This document shows, in pieces, positions 19,120 to 29,254 of a stretch of 64,000 bases of DNA. The notes under the pieces were generated by a model, which saw nothing but the letters and a program-made list of their open reading frames with translations, ran no database searches and was not told where the DNA came from. Source of the DNA: Loripinus fragilis (taxonomy: Eukaryota; Mollusca; Bivalvia; Lucinida; Lucinidae); contig OZ026522.1 of NCBI GenBank assembly GCA_964019695.1, positions 16,118,687 through 16,182,686 on the forward strand, read 5' to 3'. Position 1 is the stretch's first letter, and every line of letters begins with the position of its first letter. Position numbers and translations under genes: made by a program.

Positions 19120-20735
19120 CTCAGTATGATTTTACGTAAGATTGTGGAAGACGAGGCAGAAGCATCAGTAGTAGCCCCGTTATGGACAACTCAAAGTAGG
19201 TGGCCACAACTGGCTAATCTGATTGTGGATTTTCCCATTAAACTTCCTACAATAAGCAAAATACTGTATCAGCCAAGCATCCCAAAAAGAACTCACCTAC
19301 TACAGAAACTGAAGCTGGGGGCATTTCGCGTATCAGGGAAGTTGTGCAAGGCAGAGGAATTCAGGGAGTGTCTGCCAACCTCATCATTCAAGCATGGAGA
19401 CAATCTACAAAGAAACAATATGAATGCTACCTTAGAAAGTGGCTCAGGTTTCAGGTTCTTGGGAAATGTATCCACTTCAACCCTCTATAAATGTAGTCGT
19501 TGAGCTTTTATATGATCTGTATAAATCAGGGGTTCAGTATAGTGGTATTGATCATACTCACTTACTATTTTGGACAGCCAAATCTGCTTTGAGTGGATTT
19601 TAAAGTTTGTGTTCTGAGGGTCACTTGGCATTGATAATAGTGTATTAGTCAAGAAATTTATGAGAGGAGTATTTAACAAATGGCCTGGTTTGCCTAAATA
19701 TAGGACAACATAGAATCCAGATATTGTTTTAGATTTTTTATTAAGTTTGAGTTCAAATCTTACCTCAGTAGGTTTGTATGCTGCTTTTACTCCTAACAGG
19801 CCAAAGGGGACAAAGTATTCGTTTATTAAAAGTTGATGATTTCATATTTCATGAGGATGGTTTGGGGTTACAGTTTACTGTTGTTCTTCAATATACTAGA
19901 CCTGCAGTGCATCAGGATAATATTAGGTTTCAGTCATATATTCAAAACAAGTCAGTATGCATTGTTTTGCTATTGCGTGAGTATATAGAAAGGACTTCCA
20001 GTTTGAGAGGTCAGGAGACACAGCTGTTCATTTTGACGCAAGCTACCTTTAAAGGAGTGGCTCATTCTACTATCTCAAGATGGGTGGAAAGAGTTTAAAA
20101 AATAGTAAGTGAGTATGATCAGGAAATACCACAATCACAAACTGCAGACAACCCCGTGGCACCGCGAGGAAGAGCCGCTCAACCATCACAAGACACCAGG
20201 AAGACAAATTAAGCAAAGCAATCAGCTCTCTCTTCCCCATCAAGATGATTGCAATACTAGAATGGACATAAAGTAACGTACAACTAAACATAGAACAATT
20301 ACAGACTCCCACAATGGGAGTAACAATAAACAAAAAGTCAACAACAACAGACTCAGCGCCTTAGAACGGACAGCAGCCTAAGCCATCGGGGGGCTTAAAT
20401 GTATTTTACTGGTACCAAATCTTCGCCCTAGATTCTGCTGTAGTTGAAGTACAAGAAATGTTCAGCTCGCATGGAGGCTCTAACTAATGCAATGTATCAT
20501 CATGGAAAACACTCTAATCAAATTAACACTCATAGCACAAGGACAGCAGCATCATCACATGCGTGTGATCATCACATGAGTGTGATTTTGAACTCAGCAG
20601 GGTGGACACAAAAAGCACATTTAGGAAATTTTATGACAAACCTATACAGGGAAAGTCCTGTTTTCAATCTGCAATCTTGGGCAATTGATTATGATAGGAT
20701 GCATTTGAGATGTAAATTTTATTCAGTTTGAAGGG
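19120..20735 (+). pseudogene. DIRS-like tyrosine recombinase remnant, split by a mobile repeat
   Basis: Upstream linker sequence ('NLIVDFPIKLPTISKILYQP') leads into 'LLLTGQRGQSIRLLKVDDF' (19790), which has the first catalytic arginine. 'GVAHSTISRWVERV' (20055-20096) precedes an inserted ~245-bp repeat (about 20097-20345). The C-terminal part then resumes with 'NTHSTRTAASSHA' (HxxR box, about 20525-20565) and 'GNFMTNLYRESP', a candidate tyrosine. A tyrosine recombinase instead of a DDE integrase separates DIRS elements from LTR retrotransposons. Stops and the insertion make it inactive. Confidence 0.85.
20097..20345 (-). mobile_element. ~245-bp mobile repeat, copy B, inside the recombinase
   Basis: This is the reverse complement of 7062-7306 with about a dozen differences. 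It lies between WVERV and the HxxR half of the tyrosine recombinase. An isolated 22-base piece matching its end (TGATCATACTCACTTACTAT) lies at 19552, in opposite orientation, also within the recombinase region. Confidence 0.75.
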
Positions 20736-20934
20736 AATTGGATGTTATTGCTCATAATTATACAAAGGGGTGTAACTGTTATGGATTTACATTGCTGGAC
20801 TTGTACCTGCTGAAGAAAATTGATGTCAACAGATGAGTATCTGGAGGACAAATGTAAGTTAATAGATGCATGTATTTAAGCTAGTGAAAAATACACTTAT
20901 GGCATGAAGTAATTCAACATATTTGGTAAGCTCC

Positions 20935-21285
20935 GGTTTGTTTATTCTTGGACACAGCAACTCTAAATTCTCTATTGGAACCCATAAGGGTATTTATGGG
21001 AATGAAATTGTAAGATTAAACGAGACTTACACAGTAAGTTGAAGTTTGATCAAGATTTCATATACCATAAATACCCTTAGGGTTCACATACCCACGCTTT
21101 CACCCTGCCCATATTACTGGGTTTGCTGGTTCCAATAATTAATTTCATGGCTTTCAAGTATGAATATCCAGCGAACACGTGACTCGTACTCTATGTGAAC
21201 CTGAAGGGTATTTATGGTATATGAAATCTTGATCAAACTTCAACTTACTGTATAAGTCTCGTTTACTCTAACAAACTATACTAAA
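20935..21285. repeat. Inverted-repeat cluster at the right edge of the DIRS-like element
   Basis: Two ~75-bp arms (about 21010-21090 and 21199-21277) are inverted copies; each contains AGTTGAAGTTTGATCAAGAT and ATACCATAAATACCCTT. Between them lies CGAACACGTGACTCGTACTC, the inverse of the 15.3-kb module. At 20970-21005 a further inverted copy of the CCCATAAATACCCTTATGGG sequence occurs. The cluster probably combines the right terminal repeat of the DIRS-like element with an inserted or refolded copy. Confidence 0.6.
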
Positions 21286-21882
21286 ACTTGGCTACAACGT
21301 TGTTTAAAATTATCTTGATGAGATGGGGTGGCGGTTTCAGGTGTAATGAAAATTAAACATTTAAGGCTATTAGTGTTTTATCGCTTTTTCCAGTTAAGCT
21401 GCATCACAAACAAACATAGTCCAGTTTAATCATATAATCAGTAGGACATTCACATCAGCGTGCATATGTTAAACGCATTACATGCGCGACCTTTTTTGTT
21501 GGGTTGGTATTTAATTCACATAAATGTGCACTTATGTAGGAGAACACGAAGAATAAATGTTTCATTCGCTTCAATTTAAGACCATGGTCATAGCAGACTG
21601 TACAGAATGCATATCTGCTCCATATTTTACGCATGTCCGGGCTGGGGTAAAAACAGTCGTGATAGCTCTGTGGTCTATATCACTAACATATTATAAGACA
21701 ATTGTAGTGTCTGACGTGTTACTAAGAGATCGCAGTTTACAATCCCAAAGAAACAAATGCTTTGTGTAATTGTGCAAGACATTTCATCTTTATTGCCTAG
21801 TACATGTTCAACCGAGGAAAACGTCATGACTGAAATATTGTTAAGTGTGACGTAGAGCAATGACGTAGGGCATTAAAACTAA

Positions 21883-22200
21883 CTTTTTATGTGAAACTCT
21901 TACCTTTTCGTAGAATAACTAAATATAGATGTTTTTGCGGGTGTAACTAGACACGTGACTGATATATTTACCAGCGGTACGAACATAAATGTTATAACTA
22001 CCGGCTTGAAAAGTATTAAGGACTTGAATGTGCAGGGTAAGTCATGTTTTATTGATGGTTTGTTTGTGCAGGCCTTTTAAAATGCTTATTTTATAATCGA
22101 GAAACATGTCTTTGTAACTATGACACTGGGTTGACATGAAATTGTATTACAATAAAGGCTCTACTTATAGGGCTTACGTAAAACAGGTTCTGGAGGGCAT
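21883..22200 (+). repeat. Segmental repeat unit 1, left part
   Basis: Ordered words: TAACTAAATATAGATGTTTT, a CACGTGACTGATATA site, ATTAAGGACTTGAATGTGCA followed by GGGTAAG, 'GCAGGCCTTTTAAAA', 'TTTTATAATCGAGAAACATG' and 'AAAACAGGTTCTGGAGGGCA'. The same order occurs in units 2 (27.08 kb), 3 (31.53 kb) and 4 (36.31 kb). The sequence before GGTAAG resembles the 3' end of an exon with a donor site. The unit continues at 24506 after a transposon insertion. Confidence 0.8.
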
Positions 22201-22653
22201 TGTTGAACCGCAAATTTCACATTTCGCAAATTTCACACCGTTTGAAGAATTGGTACCAAAACGTCACTCTTGGAAAATTTGAAATTTGCGTATGGTCAAT
22301 TTCGATAATTTTTGGGGTCTAACATCTGTGCTCAAATTTCACATCTTTCTCATTTTTAATTGTGAAGAATTGGTACGTATTGGTGCCATCTGCGAAGGAC
22401 TAGTTCAATTTTTTCTGAGGTGTGAAGAATTGGTACTCAATTTTCACAAATGTGAGGAATCGGTACCATTTCTTCGCACGAAATTTTCCTGCACTGATTG
22501 AAAAATCTCCATAGATTCTCAACCTAAAATTAAAAGACTAGTGTTTGTTTCTGTATCTACATGGACACAAGCTGGCGAGTCTGGAGCATGAACTCCATAG
22601 AAACGTTTTCTCGTGACGCGGCTCATATAATTGATTTGAAGTCTTTCGATTGT

Positions 22654-22844
22654 TTGATTTGATTCTTTACGTCCTATCAACAATCTTTCATTTAAACAGG
22701 GACGGGTCTTTCTGGGTTGAACCAGTACTAAGCTAGGATAAATTTGTCTTGCTCAAGGACCACAACGCAGTGACGCCGGTGAGGCTCGAACCCGCGGCCC
22801 CTCGGTCTCGAGTCAAACACTCACCACTTAGCCACTGCGCTCCC
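22654..22844 (-). mobile_element. tRNA-derived SINE, copy 3 (inverted)
   Basis: The reverse complement gives the family head (A and B boxes near 22838-22790), the core 'CCTTGAGCAAGACAAATTTA' and 'CTTAGTACTGGTTCAACCCA'. It lies inside the 22201-24505 TIR element, so it inserted after or with that element. Confidence 0.85.
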
Positions 22845-23174
22845 TACATTTGCAGTCTTACTCCTGTCCAAGATTCTCCAATTGTAAAACATATGAAATT
22901 TATCTGTAAACTGTTTGAACCACGTTATAAAATCCTGACACATATGTGAAGAATTGGAATCGAATGCAAAATGCAGTAGATTTGGGGGTATATTATCGAT
23001 GTGAAGATTTGGCATGTATGCTACATATATTTTCACTATAATTCATTTGTGACCTCTCAGTATTGACCTTTGGTCGAGTCCATTTTTCTGGGTTGAGCAG
23101 ATAATTTACCGTAAACTGTTTGTAAAATTTCTTAACAAAAATGTATATTCTTAAAAACTATGTTCAACTGATAT

Positions 23175-23240
23175 CTGTGTCTATGGTCCAGTGCTGAAAC
23201 GCGTGAAATCGTGAGTTCGATCCTCAATTGGGACTTGTTT
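23175..23240 (+). other. tRNA-like remnant with B box
   Basis: GTGAGTTCGATCC resembles a polymerase III B box, preceded by a GGTCCAGTGCTGAAACGCG segment as in a tRNA anticodon arm. The 5' half is not convincing. It is a tRNA pseudogene or SINE head. Confidence 0.25.
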
Positions 23241-24139
23241 TTTCCATTAATTTTATTGCATGTATTGATGTTTAGTTATTTAAATATAGGAAAGTAAGTT
23301 TTGTATGTTATAAAATGATTTGTGCATGGTTTTATTTGCAGTTGCTTATTCTTCTGATGTTTTTTGCTGTTTTTTTTTTGTTTTGTTTTGTTTTATATTT
23401 ATTTAGCAATTTCATTACAGTACTAGGAATTTTCAAATTTCATCCTCGTTCTCGCTTGCTGTGTCTGTCGCGGAGTCATCATCATCTAAATCCAGATATA
23501 TAATCACAGGTTCAGGCATCTCATCCCTCGCGATGTCACTCGCCCAATAATTCAACTTCTTCTCTTCCATAATTTTCTGAGCGGTAGATCATCTATGTTA
23601 AACGCCAGTTAGTGCTGCAGTCCTGTCCCATACCTGATTCAGTGACAGTTTCGTTCCAGACATAACCTTTTAAAGAACATATTTGACTTCACTGCAGCTG
23701 GTGATTGGGACTATGTGGAAGTGGTATAACGTCTCCCTGCCCTTCACTATAGTGTAGATTTTATTTTCTTGTCATTTGGGAGCATGGGATTTATTTGAGA
23801 ACTTTGAAATTATTGGAGGGTCACTGATGAGGCCTAAATGGCCGAAAGTAGCTAGTCTGGCCCAGAAAACTTGCACACTCTAGTTTCAGTTCTTCGGTGC
23901 ATTCTTTGCTTCCAAAGGATAATCTTTTTAAGAACATATTCTTTTCCGCCTTGCAGTCTTGTATACGTTTTCAATAATAACTCTTGCATCGTAGCTGTAT
24001 CTCCATACAAGCTTCGCCATTTTACTGAGTAAAGTGACTTTGTATGAGCATAATACATTAAAACATGTATTTTCTGCAAACATGTAAATCACGAAAAATT
24101 ACCTGCATCTTTGAGAAAGCTAAAAAAAAAAGTTTTTTA

Positions 24140-24215
24140 TGGGGCTCGAACACTCAACCCCGTTATCAGATTCTTTGAGTACAACCGTTATACTTACTGC
24201 GCCATCGAATCGCTT
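24140..24215 (-). other. tRNA-like remnant (inverted)
   Basis: The reverse complement has an A-box-like 'TGGCGCAGTAAGTATAACGG' and a B-box-like 'GTGTTCGAGCCCC' about 35 bases apart, as in a tRNA. A full cloverleaf is not secure. It is a tRNA pseudogene or SINE head. Confidence 0.3.
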
Positions 24216-24505
24216 GTAAAAGTCATCTTGTAAATACGAATAACTGCATGGCAAAACGTTGTAACACCCCTATTTTATGGAACAGTTCATTATTGTTAGT
24301 GCAGTCACGCCCTGATGCTTTTAAGGCTATTATACGTGCGCAAATTTCACAAAATGTGAAATATTGGTATAAAATATGTGACGTATTGGTACCAATTTTT
24401 CACGCGCTGTGAAAAATTGGTACGCGCTGTGAAAAATTGGTACCAATTTTTGGTACCAATTTTTCACAGTGTGAAATTTGCGAAATGTGAAATTGTGGTT
24501 CAACA

Positions 24506-24880
24506 GGGCATTGATATTATAGGACAAGAAAAAAGTTCAAAGGAACAGCAGAACAAATATACAGAAATGAGGGCTAATTGAAACAGAATGTTATATTTAA
24601 TTTTGTTTTGAAAATGAAAAGGGCATTAGTAGTTATTAGTGTTATTAGTGCTGAAAAAGGTCCTGGAAGTACATGGCAGTTCAAAGTTGCAAATGCACTG
24701 AACTATTGAAACAGGCATTACATGTATCCACTATACCTTAAATTAACAGTGTTTAAGAATGTGTATTTTTAAACAGATGTGGTCGAAAACTGGAACATGA
24801 GGTGATTTTACTAAAAATAGTCAATTTTACTTCCTCGAAAGCCACGCTGCGGTAAAAGGTCTCAAGCATATCCCAAACTT
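24506..24880 (+). repeat. Segmental repeat unit 1, right part
   Basis: It continues the unit interrupted at 22200: 'AACAGCAGAACAAATATACA' with GAAATGAGGG, 'GTCGAAAACTGGAACATGAG', 'TTTACTTCCTCG' and 'GCGGTAAAAGGTCTC'. These words recur at 27.47-27.81, 33.11-34.62 and 36.66-37.06 kb. Confidence 0.75.
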
Positions 24881-24884
24881 AACT

Positions 24885-25045
24885 ACGTAGTAGTTATACC
24901 ATGGGCTGTCTGCCTGTACGTGGAGATAATCCACGAGCTTTAGCGAGTACAGGTGGACAAACATGGTATAACTATTTTATACCACCTACATCAGTGTAGA
25001 CCTTGCACATCATGAGATATCTAGTGCTAAAGTTGGTAAGGGTGG
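24885..25045. mobile_element. Small inverted-repeat element (AGTAGTTATACCATG)
   Basis: AGTAGTTATACCATG at 24889 is matched by the complement CATGGTATAACTATT near 24962-24976. Inside, CTGTACGTG and GTACAGG also pair. MITE-like; target duplication not seen. Confidence 0.45.
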
Positions 25046-25049
25046 TATA

Positions 25050-25720
25050 TAGTTAATTGCCCAGTTTCGAATCACTTTTACTTGAAGGCGGATTCCAAAT
25101 ATTTGCTCGGAGGAAATAAGATTTCGTCTTTACTGTTAAAAAGCACTATGATTCCCCTAAATAATGAATTTCAGTTTGTTTCACTCGGACTCTGCTTCGA
25201 GTCATACAATGGCCTTGAAGTAAACTGCCAATTGGCCTAGTTTCGGATCATTTTCCCAGTTTCGAATCACTTCTGCAATTCCCAGAAAATACATTCTACA
25301 ATGCGCTTGCGTTATTTTTTTTCTATTTGTTAGCTTAATCACTACTTCCAAAGACAAACAAGATACATCATTTTACCGTATTCATTGCAATAAACATCAA
25401 GGCCTGCGCCGATCCAGACCCTTCGTTTTCCACTTTGTGGGGATTGGGTTAGGCACACATCAGCAATCAGCAATATATAAAAGCACTCTGTGAACAACGT
25501 CGTCTGACTAATCAGTTGGACTGTTCCATGGCCAGTTTTTCGGAGTAGTGTGTAGGGAAAATAGGCTGTAGTGTGGTTAATATAAGCTGCATCTCGAGAA
25601 ATCTGTTTCGGTCCTCGGGAATCCCCATTAGGTTAACACAACCCACTCTAGAAATTTACACAGACTTGCGAGCCTTAAAATCTATAGAAGCAAACAACAA
25701 TACATGTATAAATACGCAAA
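25050..25720. other. Intergenic sequence without recognised features
   Basis: No gene motif. 'CCCAGTTTCGAATCACTT' occurs twice (25063 and 25257), a small local duplication. Confidence 0.45.
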
Positions 25721-25724
25721 ATAA

Positions 25725-25875
25725 GAGGAGCAGTCGTGGTGTTGTGCAGGGGTTCCGAGTTCGATTCCTGGCTCATCCAGTCTGTTAGATGAGACTCCAA
25801 ACCCTGGCACCGTCTCCATATTACCTTATATGTTGACAGTGCGTTAAACACAAACTCACTCACTCTCTCATGCAA
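25725..25875 (+). mobile_element. Second SINE type with CTCACTCACTC tail
   Basis: GTTCCGAGTTCGATTCCTGG is a B-box region, followed by a unique part and an end reading GCGTTAAACACAAACTCACT with a CTCACTCTCTC tail. The form fits a tRNA-related SINE distinct from the 940-1145 family. The A box is weak. Confidence 0.5.
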
Positions 25876-26011
25876 CATAAGAGGATAATCAGCACACAGG
25901 CATGTTCATGTCAGACCAGGTCAGTACCCCGAAAGACAGACTTTCTTGCGCCGCGGCCAATGATTTATGCAAACATTCACCAGCGCGATTTCGCTGCAGC
26001 TGAGTAAGAGG

Positions 26012-26191
26012 AACATTTGATTTGATTCTATACGTCCCATTTAACATTTTTCAGTCATGTCGGGACAGGTCTTATTGGGTTGAACCAGTGCTAAGCAGAT
26101 GATAAAGTGTCTTGCTCAAGGACACAACGCAGTGCCTCCTGTGAGGCTCGAACCCGCAACCACTAGACTGTACCACTGAGCCACCGCGCTC
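26012..26191 (-). mobile_element. tRNA-derived SINE, copy 4 (inverted)
   Basis: The reverse complement carries the family head (B box GGGTTCGAGCC at about 26146-26156), the core CCTTGAGCAAGACACTTTA and CACTGGTTCAACCCAATAAG. It is more diverged than copy 3. Confidence 0.8.
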
Positions 26192-26499
26192 AGGAATAAT
26201 TAATGGTTTTGATGTACGGAATTGGTAACCCCTTACGAGAAGGATTTCCTTGATACGAGATCAAACTCAAATATTTGGGAAGGTTGAGGGTTTAGCCGAA
26301 TAATGATGATGACAAGCAGTTAACCAGTATTTCGTGTACATACTTTCGCTTGTAACTGACAACAACCCTTCTTGATTGACTGGTCTCCCTTTAATAGCTT
26401 GTCATTATAGAGCTTTATGAACGTGGGGAACCAATCTACCCTGCTTGAATGATTAGAATTACCGCAGAAATTATTTCATGATCAATCTCCTTGAAAGTA

Positions 26500-26595
26500 A
26501 AGTATGGGACCTGGCCGGGATCGAACTCGCGACCCCTGATCTGCAATCAGACTCGCATCTGTTGCCAGACACGTTACCGACTGCTGAGAGGTTTT
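26500..26595 (-). other. tRNA-like sequence, possible tRNA-Cys(GCA) pseudogene
   Basis: The reverse complement reads through an A-box-like CAGTCGGTAACGTGTCTGG, an anticodon-arm-like 'GAGTCTGATTGCAGATCAGG' with GCA in loop position, and the B box 'GTCGCGAGTTCGATCCCGG'. Acceptor-stem pairing is not secure, so it may be a SINE head or pseudogene. Confidence 0.4.
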
Positions 26596-26629
26596 ATTTC
26601 GAATTATTAATAGTTCAAGACATTAATAT

Positions 26630-26970
26630 ATATACCCCCTCCCTCCCCCCCCCCCCCATAAAAAAAGAGGATTATTATCAGTTGTTTTCTCTATCAAACA
26701 TAAGTTTTGGACGGTATAAGGGACGAGACGTCTTTTATGCACCCTAAACATATACCGGGGCGGAGATCCAGGATTTCAGGAAAGAGGGTTTATATGTATA
26801 AATGTGTGGGGGTTTCGCTTTGCTGATTTGATCTTATTTTCTTAAACATCCCATAAAAATGAAATAATTTGGTTCATTTAAAAAACGGGGAACAGAGAGG
26901 GGAGGAGGGGGGGGGGGGCGGTTCGAGAAAACCCCTTGAAACCCCCCCCCCCCCTGGATCCGCGACTGAT
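26630..26970. repeat. Homopolymer C and G tracts with GGATCC-ended repeat
   Basis: It contains runs of C (26647-26658, 26944-26956) and G (about 26903-26920). The 26760-26965 part is bounded by GGAGATCCAGGATTT and CCCCTGGATCCGCG, like the copies at 29.13 and 57.52 kb. Such tracts are prone to copying and assembly error. Confidence 0.5.
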
Positions 26971-27074
26971 ATGTTATTATAGACAGTTAATCAAGTAGAT
27001 CATGGAAAGTCCCTTAATTAGCTCTGCACCCTGTGCGTCCTTTATTTTGAATTAGCGAGTATTTCGAAAAGGAA

Positions 27075-27850
27075 GTTTTTAAATGCTGTTTTTATGTGAA
27101 ACCGGTCTACTTTTTCATGGAATAACTAAATATAGATGTTTTAGCAGTTGTTACTAGTCACGTGACTGATATAGTATACTTTGTGATTGTTTACCATGTT
27201 GTTACTAGTCGCGTGACTGATATAGTATACGTTGTAATTGTTTGCCAGTTTGAAAATTATTAAGGACTTGAATGTGCAGGGTAAGTTATGTTTTATTTGT
27301 AGATTGGGTGTACATTGTACATGTCTTTTAAAATTGTTATTTTATAACCGAGAAACCTGTGTTTATAACTATCAGACTGGACTGATTAAAGTCAGGGGTT
27401 TCGTAAACCGGTTCAGGAGGACATATTGGGGCATAAAACATGTTAAAAGTTAAACTGACAAAATAAAAGGAACAACAGAACAAATGTACAGGAAGGAGGG
27501 TTTATTGAATCATAGAATATTAAGTTTTGTTTTAAAAGTGAAAAGGGAATTTGTGCTAAACTCGTTCGCCGCAAGTTCCTTATGTTCTTGGAATTCTAAT
27601 TGGAATATAAATGGGTAAGGTACAAGTATACATGTACAGGTATCCACCTTTAATACCTTTAATTTACAGCTTCCGTCAATAGTTGTTGCTTAATTAAAAA
27701 TAAAGAAGTTATTTTTAAACAGTCGAGTTCGAAAACAAGAACATCAGGTGATCTTGTGAAATTCACTTCCTCGTCAGCCGCGCGGTAGTAAAAAGGTCTC
27801 CCTACAAACAAGTCCCAAAATAAATGATTGCAGTCCAATATTGTACGACC
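27075..27850 (+). repeat. Segmental repeat unit 2
   Basis: It carries the same ordered words as unit 1, without the transposon. The TCACGTGACTGATATAGTATA module is locally duplicated here (27158 and 27208, the second as TCGCGTGAC). ATTAAGGACTTGAATGTGCA plus GGGTAAG lies at 27258. Later words include AAAATAAAAGGAACAACAGA and GTAAAAAGGTCTCCCTAC. Further unit sequence (AAGAAAGTCCAACGGATTCT) appears at 28434 after a MITE-bearing segment. Confidence 0.8.
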
Positions 27851-27953
27851 ATATAAAGGTCAAGCGGGTTTGCAAATATATAGATCTAAATATGGCCACA
27901 AACATTTGGGGTCAGCAGAGCTTTTGGATTCGTACATTTTTTTATTCAAAATA

Positions 27954-28178
27954 TGAGCAACGACATGATATTTCCAACAATGTGGTATGTGCGACCAGCA
28001 AAGCCTCAGATCAGCCTGTGCATACGCGCAGTCTGATCAGAACCTATGCTAGTCGCTTGAATATTCTATTAGCGTTAAGCTACCGACCCAACATCATTTG
28101 GAGTGGAGGCTGCACAAGGTCGTTTGAGTCTACACTTGTCAAACTGCCACATAGTTGAAACTCACGTGTCGGGGCTCA
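27954..28178. mobile_element. MITE, TGAGCCGCGACA family, copy 2
   Basis: Ends TGAGCAACGACATGATATTT and CACGTGTCGGGGCTCA. The interior has ATGTGCGACCAGCAAAGCC and CATTTGGAGTGGAGGCTGC as in copy 1, in opposite orientation. It lies within segmental repeat unit 2. Confidence 0.75.
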
Positions 28179-28699
28179 AGCTAGAACGCAGAACACAGAT
28201 GTCAGAAAAATAGCCCTTGACAATATGAAAGACATTTGAAAAAATGCTTATTTCTCAGGATGATTTAAAATATCCAAGTGTCTGTGATCAATTCTGTGAA
28301 TTAAATTTGTTAAATGAATTTCGAGAATATCAGATATCATAAGACATAATGAATTTGAATTATCATTTTTCATACAGACATATTAGAAAACAAACTTCAG
28401 TTTCTAGTTCCTCTCAGTATATTTTATGACCCTAAGAAAGTCCAACGGATTCTAATATGGCACCTGCTGTTTGCAGTGATCAATTGTACGACCCAACGAA
28501 TCATTTAAGAAATGCATTCGATTTTTGGAAGGTTCATGGAATCATGAATACTTCGGGTCTCTTGCAAAGTTAACGTGAACATTCCAAAAATTGAATTTAT
28601 TACTTATATTTACATTTTATATTATCAGTCAAGTATCAATTTTCAATTCTCACATAACTTTGCTGGTTTTCCAGATATTTTGAATTAAATCAGACATAA

Positions 28700-28980
28700 C
28701 GTAGGGTTTGGAATAGCCAAAACGCCAAATTTTCGCGCTTAACGTCATGGTGGAACGTGTTCAACGTCACGCAAACGTCAGTAAACAGGCAACGTTATTG
28801 GCTGGACTTGGCGGTAGCCCGCTCTAATGGCGCGTATGTGGGTGTGGCTTAAATTGATTTGTTTATGAAGGTATGAACCACATCTCAAATGCAAAGGTTC
28901 ATTTAAAGACACGCAGTGGAAATGTAAATATTATAAGATGAAGCTGAAGATTAACAGTCAGTAGAAATAGTAGTTCTTTG
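28700..28980 (+). promoter_or_regulatory. CpG- and CCAAT-containing promoter-like block
   Basis: Several CpGs cluster here (TTTTCGCGCTTAACGTCATG, ACGTCACGCAAACGTCAGT), including CRE-like TGACG/CGTCA half sites, with an inverted CCAAT box (ATTGGCTGG, 28796). It precedes a small ATG-started frame at 28983. It could drive a gene on the plus strand; no transcript evidence is available. Confidence 0.3.
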
Positions 28981-28982
28981 AT

Positions 28983-29111
28983 ATGTCAACATTGAGTGCC
29001 AATATCTGCGAGATTCAGTCTACTTTAGACATTATTCAAAATACTCTTCTAAACCCGCCCGACAAGGATAATTGCGTGCAACTGTGGCCAGAAGCCTTTG
29101 TGGATGCATAA
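28983..29111 (+). CDS. Possible small ORF or first exon
   Basis: A 42-codon frame starts MSTLSANICEIQSTLDIIQN, with a predicted amphipathic helix, and ends EAFVDA before TAA. It follows a promoter-like block. No strong splice donor is apparent and I recognise no family. The frame could be chance. Confidence 0.25.
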   Translation: MSTLSANICEIQSTLDIIQNTLLNPPDKDNCVQLWPEAFVDA

Positions 29112-29124
29112 GACTGGCAACAGT

Positions 29125-29250
29125 GCGTATGCCATGGGCGGATCCAAAGGGGGGGGGGGGGGACAGTGGGTCCGGACCCCCTGAAAAATCACAAAACTGT
29201 AGGGTTTCTTAGCAATACTGGTCCGGATCCTCTGAAAAATCACAAAGTTA
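29125..29250. repeat. GGCGGATCC-ended repeat fragment with G tract
   Basis: GGGCGGATCCAAAGG is followed by a run of about 14 G and two related blocks ending CCTCTGAAAAATCACAAA / CCCCTGAAAAATCACAAA. The same words occur at 57.52-57.62 kb. The minus-strand frame here is a product of the repeat. Confidence 0.55.
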
Positions 29251-29254
29251 CCTG

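Larger units (their letters stand above)
22201..24505. mobile_element. TIR element with iterated GAATTGGTAC words; 6-bp target duplication
   Basis: The termini TGTTGAACCGCAAATTTCAC and its near-complement (ending GTGGTTCAACA) extend inward over ~60 bases. GGGCAT flanks both ends (22195-22200 and 24506-24511), and the neighbouring segmental repeat reads through when the element is removed. The word GAATTGGTAC(C), often preceded by TGTGA, occurs at 22247, 22377 and 22437, as GAATCGGTACC at 22457, and in dense direct and inverted form at 24383-24465. A SINE and two tRNA-like remnants lie inside. No transposase is visible, so it is non-autonomous. Confidence 0.85.
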
